The position numbers were made by a program, and so were the translations under genes. Below the pieces are notes generated by a model. It saw nothing but the letters and a program-made list of their open reading frames with translations, ran no database searches and was not told where the DNA came from. From Bacteroidales bacterium (GTDB lineage Bacteria > Bacteroidota > Bacteroidia > Bacteroidales > UBA932), in NCBI GenBank assembly GCA_016283985.1, contig JAEENZ010000180.1:1-55019 (forward strand): 55,019 bases of DNA, in the 5' to 3' direction. This document shows, in pieces, positions 47,930 to 55,019 of this stretch (position 1 is its first letter; every line of letters starts with the position of its first letter).

Positions 47930-50272
47930 TTATTCGAAATAGTAATCTTCTTCACTCTTGTTTTCGGCCTGGCCTTCATCGGTGGTCTCGATGTCGCCGC
48001 CGGTGCAGTTCAGGTTGAAGTTGACCGCAGCTGGCGCAATGAAACGGTCGGCCTCGGAGAACAGTCCGTCCGCCAGGCATTTCTTCATCCAGATACCCCA
48101 GATGGGAAGGGCCATGTTGGAGCCGCTACCCAGCGCCAGGGAATTGAAGTGGATCTGGCGGTCTTCTCCGCCGACCCACACGCCGCAGGTGATCGAAGGC
48201 GTGTAGCCGATGAACCAACCGTCGGAGTTGTCGTTGGTGGTTCCTGTCTTGCCGGCGATCTCACCCTTCAGTCCGTATGCGGAACGCAGCCGGGCGCCGG
48301 TACCGTGGTTCACCACACCTTCCATCAGATTGATCATCAGATAGGCGGTGTTCTCACCGATCGCTTCCCGCTTGCGGTTGGTGAACTCAGAAAGCACGTT
48401 CCCCTGACTGTCCTCGATGCGGGTGACGTACAGCGGCGTGATATAAACTCCCCTCGAAGGCAGGGCGTTGTAGGCGGCCACCATCTCCTGTATGGAGATA
48501 TCCGCAGCGCCCACGCAAAGGGCATAGACCTCGTCCAGATGGCTGTACACGCCCATCTTGTGCATCATCTCCGCCATGGCATGGGGGCCGAACTGCTTCA
48601 TGAGGTAGGCGGATATGTTGTTGGATGAATGGGTGAGGCCCCACTTGAGCGTGACCGTCTTTCCTATCCACTCGTCCTTATCGGTGGAGCGGGGCGTCCA
48701 GTCGGTGCCGTCGCCGGCGATGAAGGACTGGGGCACGTTGATGACCTTGTCGCAGGGCGACATCCCCTCCTGCATGGCGAGAGTGTAGAGGAAAGGCTTG
48801 ATGGTAGAGCCCACCTGGCGCTTGCCCTGGCCGACGTTATCGTATTTGAAATAGCGGTAGTTGGGGCCGCCGACATAAGCCTTGAGATGACCGGTGACGG
48901 GCTCGATGGCCACAAGTCCGCAGCGGAGAACGCTCTTGTACCAGAGGATGGAGTCGTTAGGGGTCATCACAGTGTCGATGTAGCCCTTCTTATTCCAGGC
49001 AAACACCCTCATCTTCACCGGCTTGTCGAAGCCGGCGAGGATATCCGCATCCGGCACGCCTGCCTTGTGCTGAATGCGGTAACGGTCGCTCCAGCGGCGG
49101 GCGTTGCTCATCAGGCGGTCGCGCGTGGCCTTGTCCACATCGCCTGCGAAGGGAGCATTGCGCTTCCACTTGTTCTCGCGGTCGAAGGCGGGCTGTAGGT
49201 TCTTCCCGAGATGCTCGGCAACTGCCTGCTCCGCATTCTGCTGCATGCGGTAGTTGATGGTCGTGTAGATGCGGAGGCCGTCCTTGTCGAGGTTGTATTT
49301 CTCGCCGCCCGGCTTCTTGTTTTTATTCAGCCAGCCAAAGAGTTCGTCGTCGCGCCAGCGGAGGGAATCCGCGGTGTAATCCTCGGGATACTGGTAGTTG
49401 CTGCGCTTGGGTTTCTCGGCGTTCATGTCGCGCCGGAGCATGTCCCGGAAATACGGCGCCAGGCCGGCATTGTGGTCCCTCACCTGGTACACCAGATTGA
49501 TGGGCACCTGCTTGATGGAGTCGGCCTCGTGCTTGGAAATATACTTGTTCCTGGCCATCTGCCCGATTACGAAGTTGCGGCGGGCGAGGGCACGTTCGGG
49601 ATTGATGACGGGGTTGTAGCGCGTGGGTTTGTTCACCATGCCCACCAGGGTTGCGGCCTCCTCTACGGTCAGTTCGGAAGGCAGTTTGTCGAAGAATGTT
49701 TCGGATGCCGCGCGGATACCGTAGGCGCTGCTGCCGAAGAAAACGGAGTTCAGGTACATCACCAGGATCTCGTCCTTGGTGTAGTTGCGTTCAAGCTTGA
49801 CGGCCGTTATCCATTCCTTCAGTTTGATCCACACCATCCCGATCTTACCCACGCCTTCCTTACGGGGATAAAGCGTCTTGGCAAGCTGCTGGGTGATGGT
49901 GGAGCCGCCGCCCTGGCTGCTGTCCCGCATGAGGATGGTCTTCACCGCAACGCGGATGAGACCCTTGGTGTCGATGCCGGAATGCTTGCGGAAACGGGCG
50001 TCCTCGGTCGCTATCGTGGCCGCTATCAGGTTGGGGGACAGTTCGTCGTAGCTGACGAACGTGCGGTTCTCTATATGGAAGGTGGTCAGCACCTCGCCGC
50101 CGTCGGCGATCACCTGGGTCGCGAGTTTGCTGTCCGGATGCTCGAGTTCCTCGAAAGAAGGAATCTTTGCGAACATCCATACGAGCAGCAGCAGGAAGGC
50201 CACCAGCACGAATGGAGCCGTCACCAGGATCCAAAACCACTTGACTATCTTTTTCTTGGTTGCGTCGTCCAT
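47930..50272 (-). CDS. mrcA: Penicillin-binding protein 1A (bifunctional transglycosylase/transpeptidase)
   Basis: A 780-residue class A PBP: one N-terminal membrane helix (about 12-34), GT51 glycosyltransferase domain with catalytic E90 in IATEDARFRKHSGID and GGSTITQQLAKTLYP, and a penicillin-binding transpeptidase with the GSTIKPFLY (SxxK), SSNNISAYL (SxN) and AGKTGTTND (KTG) motifs. Polymerises and crosslinks peptidoglycan in the periplasm. It has its own promoter and is followed by ddl after 1 bp. Confidence 0.95.
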   Translation of the reverse strand: MDDATKKKIVKWFWILVTAPFVLVAFLLLLVWMFAKIPSFEELEHPDSKLATQVIADGGEVLTTFHIENRTFVSYDELSPNLIAATIATEDARFRKHSGIDTKGLIRVAVKTILMRDSSQGGGSTITQQLAKTLYPRKEGVGKIGMVWIKLKEWITAVKLERNYTKDEILVMYLNSVFFGSSAYGIRAASETFFDKLPSELTVEEAATLVGMVNKPTRYNPVINPERALARRNFVIGQMARNKYISKHEADSIKQVPINLVYQVRDHNAGLAPYFRDMLRRDMNAEKPKRSNYQYPEDYTADSLRWRDDELFGWLNKNKKPGGEKYNLDKDGLRIYTTINYRMQQNAEQAVAEHLGKNLQPAFDRENKWKRNAPFAGDVDKATRDRLMSNARRWSDRYRIQHKAGVPDADILAGFDKPVKMRVFAWNKKGYIDTVMTPNDSILWYKSVLRCGLVAIEPVTGHLKAYVGGPNYRYFKYDNVGQGKRQVGSTIKPFLYTLAMQEGMSPCDKVINVPQSFIAGDGTDWTPRSTDKDEWIGKTVTLKWGLTHSSNNISAYLMKQFGPHAMAEMMHKMGVYSHLDEVYALCVGAADISIQEMVAAYNALPSRGVYITPLYVTRIEDSQGNVLSEFTNRKREAIGENTAYLMINLMEGVVNHGTGARLRSAYGLKGEIAGKTGTTNDNSDGWFIGYTPSITCGVWVGGEDRQIHFNSLALGSGSNMALPIWGIWMKKCLADGLFSEADRFIAPAAVNFNLNCTGGDIETTDEGQAENKSEEDYYFE

Positions 50273-50296
50273 TTTTTTAATCTTCGATTAGAATTA

Positions 50297-50304
50297 CAAA
50301 GTTA
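50297..50304 (-). promoter_or_regulatory. -7 box of the PBP1A-ddl operon
   Basis: Minus-strand TAACTTTG matches TAnnTTTG, 24 bp before the PBP1A ATG. The nearest TTG is only 14 bp upstream, outside the usual spacing. Confidence 0.55.
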
Positions 50305-50324
50305 ATTTTTTTTGCCGACAAATT

Positions 50325-50355
50325 TTGAAAATTAGCGAGTTTGTGATTTACTTTG
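50325..50355 (+). promoter_or_regulatory. topA promoter
   Basis: TTG at 50325-50327, a 20-bp spacer, and TTACTTTG at 50348-50355 (one mismatch to TAnnTTTG). ATG 50372 follows 16 bp later. Confidence 0.55.
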
Positions 50356-50371
50356 CAGAAAATTGAAAGTT

Positions 50372-52693
50372 ATGGAGGGCAATTTAGTCATAGTCGAATC
50401 ACCCACCAAAGCCAGGACAATCCAACGATTCCTCGGCGAAGGTTTCACGGTGAAAGCCAGCGAAGGACACATCAGGGATCTGCAGGAAAAGCAGCTCAGC
50501 ATAGATATTAAAGGTGGGTTTACCCCGGAATATGTAATCCCCGACAACAAGAAGAAGGTAGTGGCCGAACTCACCCGGCTCGCAAATCAGGCCAGCGTCA
50601 TCTGGCTTGCTTCCGATGAAGACCGCGAGGGAGAGGCCATCTCCTGGCATCTATGCGAAACGCTCGGCCTGGACAAGGCCCGTACCCGCCGCATCGCCTT
50701 CCACGAGATTACAAAGGATGCGATCCTGCGCGCCATAGGCAATCCCCGCGAGGTGGACATGAACCTGGTGAACGCCCAGCAGGCCCGCCGCGTGCTGGAC
50801 CGACTGGTCGGGTTCGAACTTTCCCCCATCCTTTGGAAAAAGATCAACCGCGGACTCTCCGCCGGCCGCGTGCAGAGCGTCGCCCTGCGCCTCGTGGTGG
50901 ACCGCGAGAGGGAAATCATGGCTTTCAACCCCGAACCTTTCTATAAAATAGAAGGAAGTTTCATCAATCCTGCCGGTGTCGCTCTCAAAGGCGTGCTGGA
51001 GGCAAAGTTCAAGACCGCCGACGAGGCGGAGAAGTTCCTCCAGGACAGCATCGGGGCGCACTATGTAATCTCCGCCGTAGACAAGGCGGAAGGCAGCCGC
51101 TATCCGGCACCGCCCTTCACCACCTCCACCCTGCAGCAGGAGGCATCCCGTAAACTCCACTTCCCCGTCAGCACCACCATGCGCGTAGCGCAGACCCTAT
51201 ACGAGAAAGGTCTCATCACCTACATGAGAACCGACTCCACGAATCTCTCTTCGCTCGCGCTGGGCACCGCCAAGAAGTACATCCTGGACAACTTCGGCGA
51301 GGAGTACTCCCACCCCAGGCAGTACAGCACCCGCAGCAAGGGCGCGCAGGAGGCCCACGAGGCCATCCGCCCGACCTTCATCGAGCATACCGACATCAGC
51401 GGATCCACCCAAGAAAAGGCCCTCTACAACCTCATCTGGAAGCGCACCGTGGCTTCGCAGATGGCTGAGGCCAGGCTGATAAACACCACCATCCGCATCG
51501 CGTCCGACAAGCGTCCCGAGCAGTATGCGGCCGAGGCCTCCGAGATCATCTTCGACGGATTCCTGAAGGTTTACATGGAAGGCAGCGACGATGACGTGGC
51601 CGAGGAGGCGGGACTCACCGTGGTGCCGGACATCCGCACCGGAGACGCGCTGAACGCCAAGGAGATAAACGCCGAATGCAAGTTCACCCGCGCACCCCAG
51701 CGCTACACCGAGGCATCCCTCGTGAAGAAACTGGAAGAACTGGGAATCGGCCGTCCGTCCACTTACGCACCCACCATCACCACCCTAACCAAGACCCGCG
51801 GCTACATCACCTCCGGGAACAGGGAAGGAGTGAAGATGGAGGTGGTCAATTTCAAGCTGAAGGGATCCGAGCTGAGCTCCTCGAAGAAGAAGGAAGTGGT
51901 CGGGGAAGACAAGGGCAAACTGCTCCCTCAGGACGTCGGCCTTCTGGTAACCGATTACCTTGTGGAGAACTTCCCCCGCATCATGGATTACAACTACACC
52001 GCGGAGGTGGAGAATAACCTCGACATGATCGCGGAAGGTAAGGAAGATTGGAAGGCCTACCTCGGCCAGATCTATCCTCCTTTCCACACTCAGGTGGAGA
52101 GCAAGATGCGCGACGGGCAGTACACCCATGTCGAGAGGGTACTCGGCATCGATCCGGCGGACGGCTTGCAGGTCGTGGCCAAATACGGCCAGTTCGGCGC
52201 ATACGTGCAGAAGGGTGAAGGCGAGACCCGCCGTTTCGCCAGCCTCGAGAAGGGACAGCTGATAGAAACCATAAGCCTGGAGGAGGCGATCGGGCTGCTT
52301 GCCCTGCCGAGAAAGGTGGGCAACTATCTCGGTACGGACATCGTCGTAACCAAGGGCAAATTCGGGCCCTACATCAAGTATGGCGACCTCAACGTGACGC
52401 TGCCGCGGAAGACGGACCCCCTAACGATAGGCATCCAGGACTGCATAGTGGCCATCGAGGCCCAGAAGGAAGCGGCCCCCGAGAACAACGTTCTCAAGGA
52501 GTTCCCCGGGACGGACATCGCCATCATAAACGGCCGCTACGGTCCGTACATCAAATACGCCGGCAAGAACTACCGCATCCCCAAGGGTACCAGAGTGGAA
52601 ACCCTTACGGAGCAGCAGTGCAGGGAATTCATCGCAGGAGGCCCTACCGGCAGCGCAAAGACAGGTTACAGAAGATTCTCCAGGAATAAGTAA
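50372..52693 (+). CDS. topA: DNA topoisomerase I
   Basis: A 773-residue type IA topoisomerase relaxing negative supercoils. Toprim domain starts NLVIVESPTKARTIQRFLG and has LASDEDREGEAISWHL (D82, D84 metal ligands). The breakage domain has GLSAGRVQSVALRLV and the active-site Tyr284 in GLITYMRTDSTNLS, then GIGRPSTYAPTI. The C-terminal region (about 560-773) consists of Topo_C-type repeats (VGNYLGTDIVVTKGKFGPYI, KYGDLNV) and no zinc-ribbon Cys clusters, as is normal in Bacteroidota. ATG 50372 is preferred to an upstream TTG. It overlaps ispD by 28 bp at the 3' end. Confidence 0.96.
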   Translation: MEGNLVIVESPTKARTIQRFLGEGFTVKASEGHIRDLQEKQLSIDIKGGFTPEYVIPDNKKKVVAELTRLANQASVIWLASDEDREGEAISWHLCETLGLDKARTRRIAFHEITKDAILRAIGNPREVDMNLVNAQQARRVLDRLVGFELSPILWKKINRGLSAGRVQSVALRLVVDREREIMAFNPEPFYKIEGSFINPAGVALKGVLEAKFKTADEAEKFLQDSIGAHYVISAVDKAEGSRYPAPPFTTSTLQQEASRKLHFPVSTTMRVAQTLYEKGLITYMRTDSTNLSSLALGTAKKYILDNFGEEYSHPRQYSTRSKGAQEAHEAIRPTFIEHTDISGSTQEKALYNLIWKRTVASQMAEARLINTTIRIASDKRPEQYAAEASEIIFDGFLKVYMEGSDDDVAEEAGLTVVPDIRTGDALNAKEINAECKFTRAPQRYTEASLVKKLEELGIGRPSTYAPTITTLTKTRGYITSGNREGVKMEVVNFKLKGSELSSSKKKEVVGEDKGKLLPQDVGLLVTDYLVENFPRIMDYNYTAEVENNLDMIAEGKEDWKAYLGQIYPPFHTQVESKMRDGQYTHVERVLGIDPADGLQVVAKYGQFGAYVQKGEGETRRFASLEKGQLIETISLEEAIGLLALPRKVGNYLGTDIVVTKGKFGPYIKYGDLNVTLPRKTDPLTIGIQDCIVAIEAQKEAAPENNVLKEFPGTDIAIINGRYGPYIKYAGKNYRIPKGTRVETLTEQQCREFIAGGPTGSAKTGYRRFSRNK

Positions 52694-53355
52694 TCTTCCC
52701 TGGTGGTGATTTTTACGTTGTTCCTCTCTCCTTCGATCCAGGAGAGGGGAATTCCGTATCTGGCCGCCACCGAAGCGTCATCGGTATAAGCGGTGTCGTA
52801 GGGAAGGGCATAGGCGGCCTTCAGTTCTTCGGAAAGGAACATCTGGGGGGTCTGCGCTCCGAATACGCGGCTGCGGTCTGGATCGGGATTCCCGGTGGAT
52901 ACCAGTTCGCCGTCCTTGTTGCGCTCCAGGCTCTTCAGCGTGTCCGTCACCGGCACCACGGGCACGAGGCCGCGGCACTCCCGCATCCTGTCGAACATCT
53001 TCCGTATCAGCTCCTTGGATACCATCGGGCGAACGCCGTCGTGAACCGCCACGACAGCCCCGTCCGGCACCTTCGCCAGGGCGTTACGCACGCTGTGGAA
53101 ACGGGTGATCCCGCCTTCCACTATTATCTGGGGCACGTCGAGGGGATACTCGATGCAGAGGTCTTTCCAGTGCTCGATCTGGTTCTTGGGCAGCACGGTG
53201 ACCACCTTCACGTCCGGGCATGCATCCACGAAGGCGAAAATGCTGCGGTGGAGTACCGGTAGACCGCCCAGAAGCAGGAACTGCTTGGGCTCGGCGGCCT
53301 TCATCCTGGTGCCGCTGCCGGCGGCGGTGAAGATGACATACTTTTTTCTTTCCAT
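52666..53355 (-). CDS. ispD: 2-C-methyl-D-erythritol 4-phosphate cytidylyltransferase
   Basis: A 229-residue enzyme of the non-mevalonate isoprenoid pathway that makes CDP-methylerythritol from CTP. It shows the nucleotide-binding IFTAAGSGTRMKAAEPKQFL (about 8-27), VAVHDGVRPMVS, VPVTDTLK, AQTPQMF and TDDASVAARYGIPLSWIEG motifs. The length matches the family. It converges with topA, overlapping by 28 bp, and diverges from mreB across 70 bp. Confidence 0.96.
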   Translation of the reverse strand: MERKKYVIFTAAGSGTRMKAAEPKQFLLLGGLPVLHRSIFAFVDACPDVKVVTVLPKNQIEHWKDLCIEYPLDVPQIIVEGGITRFHSVRNALAKVPDGAVVAVHDGVRPMVSKELIRKMFDRMRECRGLVPVVPVTDTLKSLERNKDGELVSTGNPDPDRSRVFGAQTPQMFLSEELKAAYALPYDTAYTDDASVAARYGIPLSWIEGERNNVKITTREDYLFLENLL

Positions 53356-53373
53356 AAGGCTGAAAGTTCATGG

Positions 53374-53381
53374 CAAAATTA
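53374..53381 (-). promoter_or_regulatory. -7 box of ispD
   Basis: Minus-strand TAATTTTG matches TAnnTTTG, 18 bp before the ispD ATG. No TTG box at 19-21 bp. Confidence 0.45.
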
Positions 53382-53392
53382 ACTAAAATTCT

Positions 53393-53400
53393 TATATTTG
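53393..53400 (+). promoter_or_regulatory. -7 box of the mreBC operon
   Basis: TATATTTG matches TAnnTTTG, 25 bp before the mreB ATG. Its last three bases belong to the inverted repeat that follows. Confidence 0.55.
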
Positions 53401-53418
53401 TTAGTCTAAACCTAACAA
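53398..53418 (+). promoter_or_regulatory. Inverted repeat at the mreB transcription start
   Basis: TTGTTAG-TCTAAAC-CTAACAA is a perfect 7-bp inverted repeat with a 7-base spacer spanning the expected transcription start near 53407. It could be an operator or a 5' hairpin; no regulator is known to me for it. Confidence 0.4.
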
Positions 53419-53425
53419 GATCAAA

Positions 53426-54448
53426 ATGGCATTTTCTTTTTTGAACCAGGAACTGGCAATCGACCTCGGAACAGCCAACACCGTCATCTATCAGAACGAC
53501 GAAATCGTGCTGGACGAACCGAGCATCGTAGCCATCGACAATAACACCAACAAGTGCATCGCCATCGGCCATCAGGCCAAGCTGATGCAGGAGCGCACGA
53601 ACCCCGGCATCAAGACCATCCGCCCCCTGAGGGACGGTGTGATCGCAGACTTCAACGCTGCGGAGATGATGATCCGAGGGTTCATCAAGCAGGTGAACAG
53701 CAAGCGTCACAGCCTGTTCACCCCCAACCTGAAGGTCGTGGTCGGCATCCCTTCCGGATCGACGGAAGTCGAGATCCGCGCCGTGCGCGACTCCACCGAG
53801 CATGCCGGCGGGCGGGACGTTTTCCTCATCCACGAGCCTATGGCATCCGCCCTGGGTATCGGACTGGAGGTGCTTGCGCCTAAGGGCAGCATGGTAGTGG
53901 ATATAGGCGGCGGCACCACCGAGATCGCAGTCATCTCCCTCGGCGGCCTGGTGATCCAGGACAGCATCCGTACCGCGGGCGACGTGTTCACGGCCGACAT
54001 CCAGTACTACCTGCGCCAGCAGCACAACATTAAGGTCGGTGAGATCACTGCGGAGAAGATCAAGATCGCGGTCGGAGCCGTGATTCCGGACCTGGACGAG
54101 AAGCCCGAACCCTTCATCGTGCGCGGACCGAACCTTATGACCGCCCATCCCGTGGAGGCCACCATCACCCACGACGAGATCGCCCACTGCCTCGACAAGT
54201 CCATCGCCAAGATCGAGACTTCCATCCTGCACGTGCTCGAGCTGACTCCTCCGGAGCTCTACTCCGACATCGTAGAAAACGGAATCTTCCTCTCCGGCGG
54301 CGGCGCCCTCCTGCGCGGTCTCGACAAGCGCCTGACCGACAAGGTCAACATCCCCTTCCATGTGGCTGACGACCCGCTCCACGCAGTCGGACGCGGTACC
54401 TGCATGGCACTCAAGAATACCGAGAGCTATCCCTTCCTGATGAGATAG
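53426..54448 (+). CDS. mreB: Rod shape-determining protein MreB
   Basis: A 340-residue actin homologue forming membrane-associated filaments that guide wall synthesis. It has the phosphate-1 loop IDLGTANTVIYQND (about 13-26), IAIGHQAKLM, the phosphate-2 segment VVDIGGGTTEIAVISLGG, the adenosine motif IFLSGGGALLRGLD, and the FIHEPMASALGIG block near FLIHEP. Full length and normal. It is followed 2 bp later by mreC, the usual operon order. Confidence 0.97.
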   Translation: MAFSFLNQELAIDLGTANTVIYQNDEIVLDEPSIVAIDNNTNKCIAIGHQAKLMQERTNPGIKTIRPLRDGVIADFNAAEMMIRGFIKQVNSKRHSLFTPNLKVVVGIPSGSTEVEIRAVRDSTEHAGGRDVFLIHEPMASALGIGLEVLAPKGSMVVDIGGGTTEIAVISLGGLVIQDSIRTAGDVFTADIQYYLRQQHNIKVGEITAEKIKIAVGAVIPDLDEKPEPFIVRGPNLMTAHPVEATITHDEIAHCLDKSIAKIETSILHVLELTPPELYSDIVENGIFLSGGGALLRGLDKRLTDKVNIPFHVADDPLHAVGRGTCMALKNTESYPFLMR

Positions 54449-54450
54449 CC

Positions 54451-55019
54451 ATGGCCGAAGGGAGAAAGAGATTCGGCTTTGTAATCAGCGCGGCAGTCTT
54501 CTTGCTTCTGGAGATTGCCGCGATCCTTATGCTGAGCCGCACTTCCTCCCTCCAGAACATATGGATCAACCGGGCATCGCACAGAGTGCATGCCGGCATC
54601 TGGGGAACGGGCGAGAACATACGCAACTACTTCACCCTCGAGAGGCAGAACCGTGCCTTGGCCACCAAGAACCTGGAACTTGTCCGGGAGGTTTGGGAAA
54701 ACGGTGAAAGGGATATCTCCTACCGCGAGAACCATCTCTACGACGGCAAGGTGGGCAACTTCCGCATGATTCCCGCCACCATCGTGAAGGCCAGCCGCAA
54801 TTCCCAGCACAACTACATAGTACTGAACAAGGGCTCCGAAGACGGGGTGAAACCCCAGACGGGCATCGTGACTACCACAGGCGTGGTGGGCGTGGTGAAC
54901 GCGGTGGGCAAGCACTTTTCCTACGGACTCACGCTGATGAACACGAAGATGAGCGTCAGCGCCCGAATCGGCCAGACCGGCATCGTGGCCCCTCTGGAGT
55001 GGGACGGCAGGCACAGCAA
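54451..55019 (+). CDS. mreC: Rod shape-determining protein MreC, N-terminal part
   Basis: From ATG 54451 the frame is open to the right edge (189 codons). It encodes a short cytoplasmic N-terminus (MAEGRKRFGF), one transmembrane helix (about 9-29), a helical coiled-coil stretch (about 55-85), then the start of the MreC beta domain with IPATIVKASRNSQHNYIVLN, KGSEDGVKPQTGIVTTTGVV and SYGLTLMNTKMSVSARIG. The C-terminus lies beyond the window. Confidence 0.93.
   Translation, partial: MAEGRKRFGFVISAAVFLLLEIAAILMLSRTSSLQNIWINRASHRVHAGIWGTGENIRNYFTLERQNRALATKNLELVREVWENGERDISYRENHLYDGKVGNFRMIPATIVKASRNSQHNYIVLNKGSEDGVKPQTGIVTTTGVVGVVNAVGKHFSYGLTLMNTKMSVSARIGQTGIVAPLEWDGRHS

Noticed and set aside
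53084..54382. 432-codon minus-strand frame
   Set aside because: It crosses antisense to mreB and out of frame with ispD; both real genes are unmistakable.

Overview
The window comes from a Bacteroidales-type chromosome (phylum Bacteroidota); I cannot resolve family or genus. The evidence is a SusC/SusD pair next to a TPR/HTH polysaccharide-locus regulator, BACON-domain and fimbrillin-like lipoproteins, repeated TAnnTTTG -7 promoter boxes (several with a TTG box 19-20 bp upstream), almost no Shine-Dalgarno sequences, and the housekeeping neighbours pyrH-frr, lpxK, hemW, topA, ispD and mreBC. The coding sequence is moderately GC-rich. One ATPase gene (6270-7397) is visibly AT-richer.

Layout. 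1-1537: start of a succinate dehydrogenase/fumarate reductase cytochrome b gene (minus), then pyrH and frr (plus). 1543-6137: minus-strand lpxK, SGNH-type esterase, GH3 glycosidase. 6270-8230: plus-strand AAA ATPase and aldo/keto reductase, followed by a 212-bp non-coding gap with a REP-like hairpin. 8443-29477: a roughly 21-kb minus-strand polysaccharide-utilisation-type operon, read from susC down to a clan GH-A glycosidase. Its divergent regulator lies at 29696-31204. 31208-36864: minus-strand operon of a 2-TM protein, Xaa-Pro aminopeptidase, histidine acid phosphatase, dus, and a WbsX/GH99-like lipoprotein. 36916-39020: coiled-coil membrane protein and hemW. 39001-42131: DUF3109 protein and a degenerate M16 protein (minus). 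42220-44921: TPR protein and U32 protein. 44899-45560: VapBC-type toxin-antitoxin. 45628-46797: orphan lipoprotein. 46912-50272: ddl and penicillin-binding protein 1A, with a clear intrinsic terminator. 50372-55019: topA, ispD (minus), mreB and the start of mreC. No intergenic gap exceeds 300 bp; the largest are 8231-8442 and 29478-29695. I saw no tRNA, rRNA or CRISPR array.

How the genes work together. In the large locus, SusC/SusD import an oligomer. Three secreted or lipid-anchored endonuclease/exonuclease/phosphatase (EEP) fold enzymes with intact catalytic residues, a GH28-like enzyme and a GH-A enzyme would cut it outside the cytoplasm. An MFS transporter, a fucose/arabinose-isomerase-like protein, a phosphomannose-isomerase-like protein and a ROK kinase would process the released sugar. 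Having three EEP enzymes in one SusCD operon suggests a phosphodiester-containing glycan, or nucleic acid, as substrate; this is inference.

The most unusual observations are these. (1) Two different palindromic elements are inserted in frame inside hemW; a 39-bp stretch of one recurs at 35/39 identity between pyrH and frr. (2) Two 45-codon genes each precede a fimbrillin-like gene and share the pattern E-Y-x2-P...V-L...E-G-(I/L)-V-C-(A/T)-S...W-D-x-V-(N/D)-L. (3) One C-terminal domain occurs four times in three lipoproteins of the operon. (4) One EEP enzyme has no secretion signal and is in frame with the upstream fimbrillin-like gene across a single TGA.
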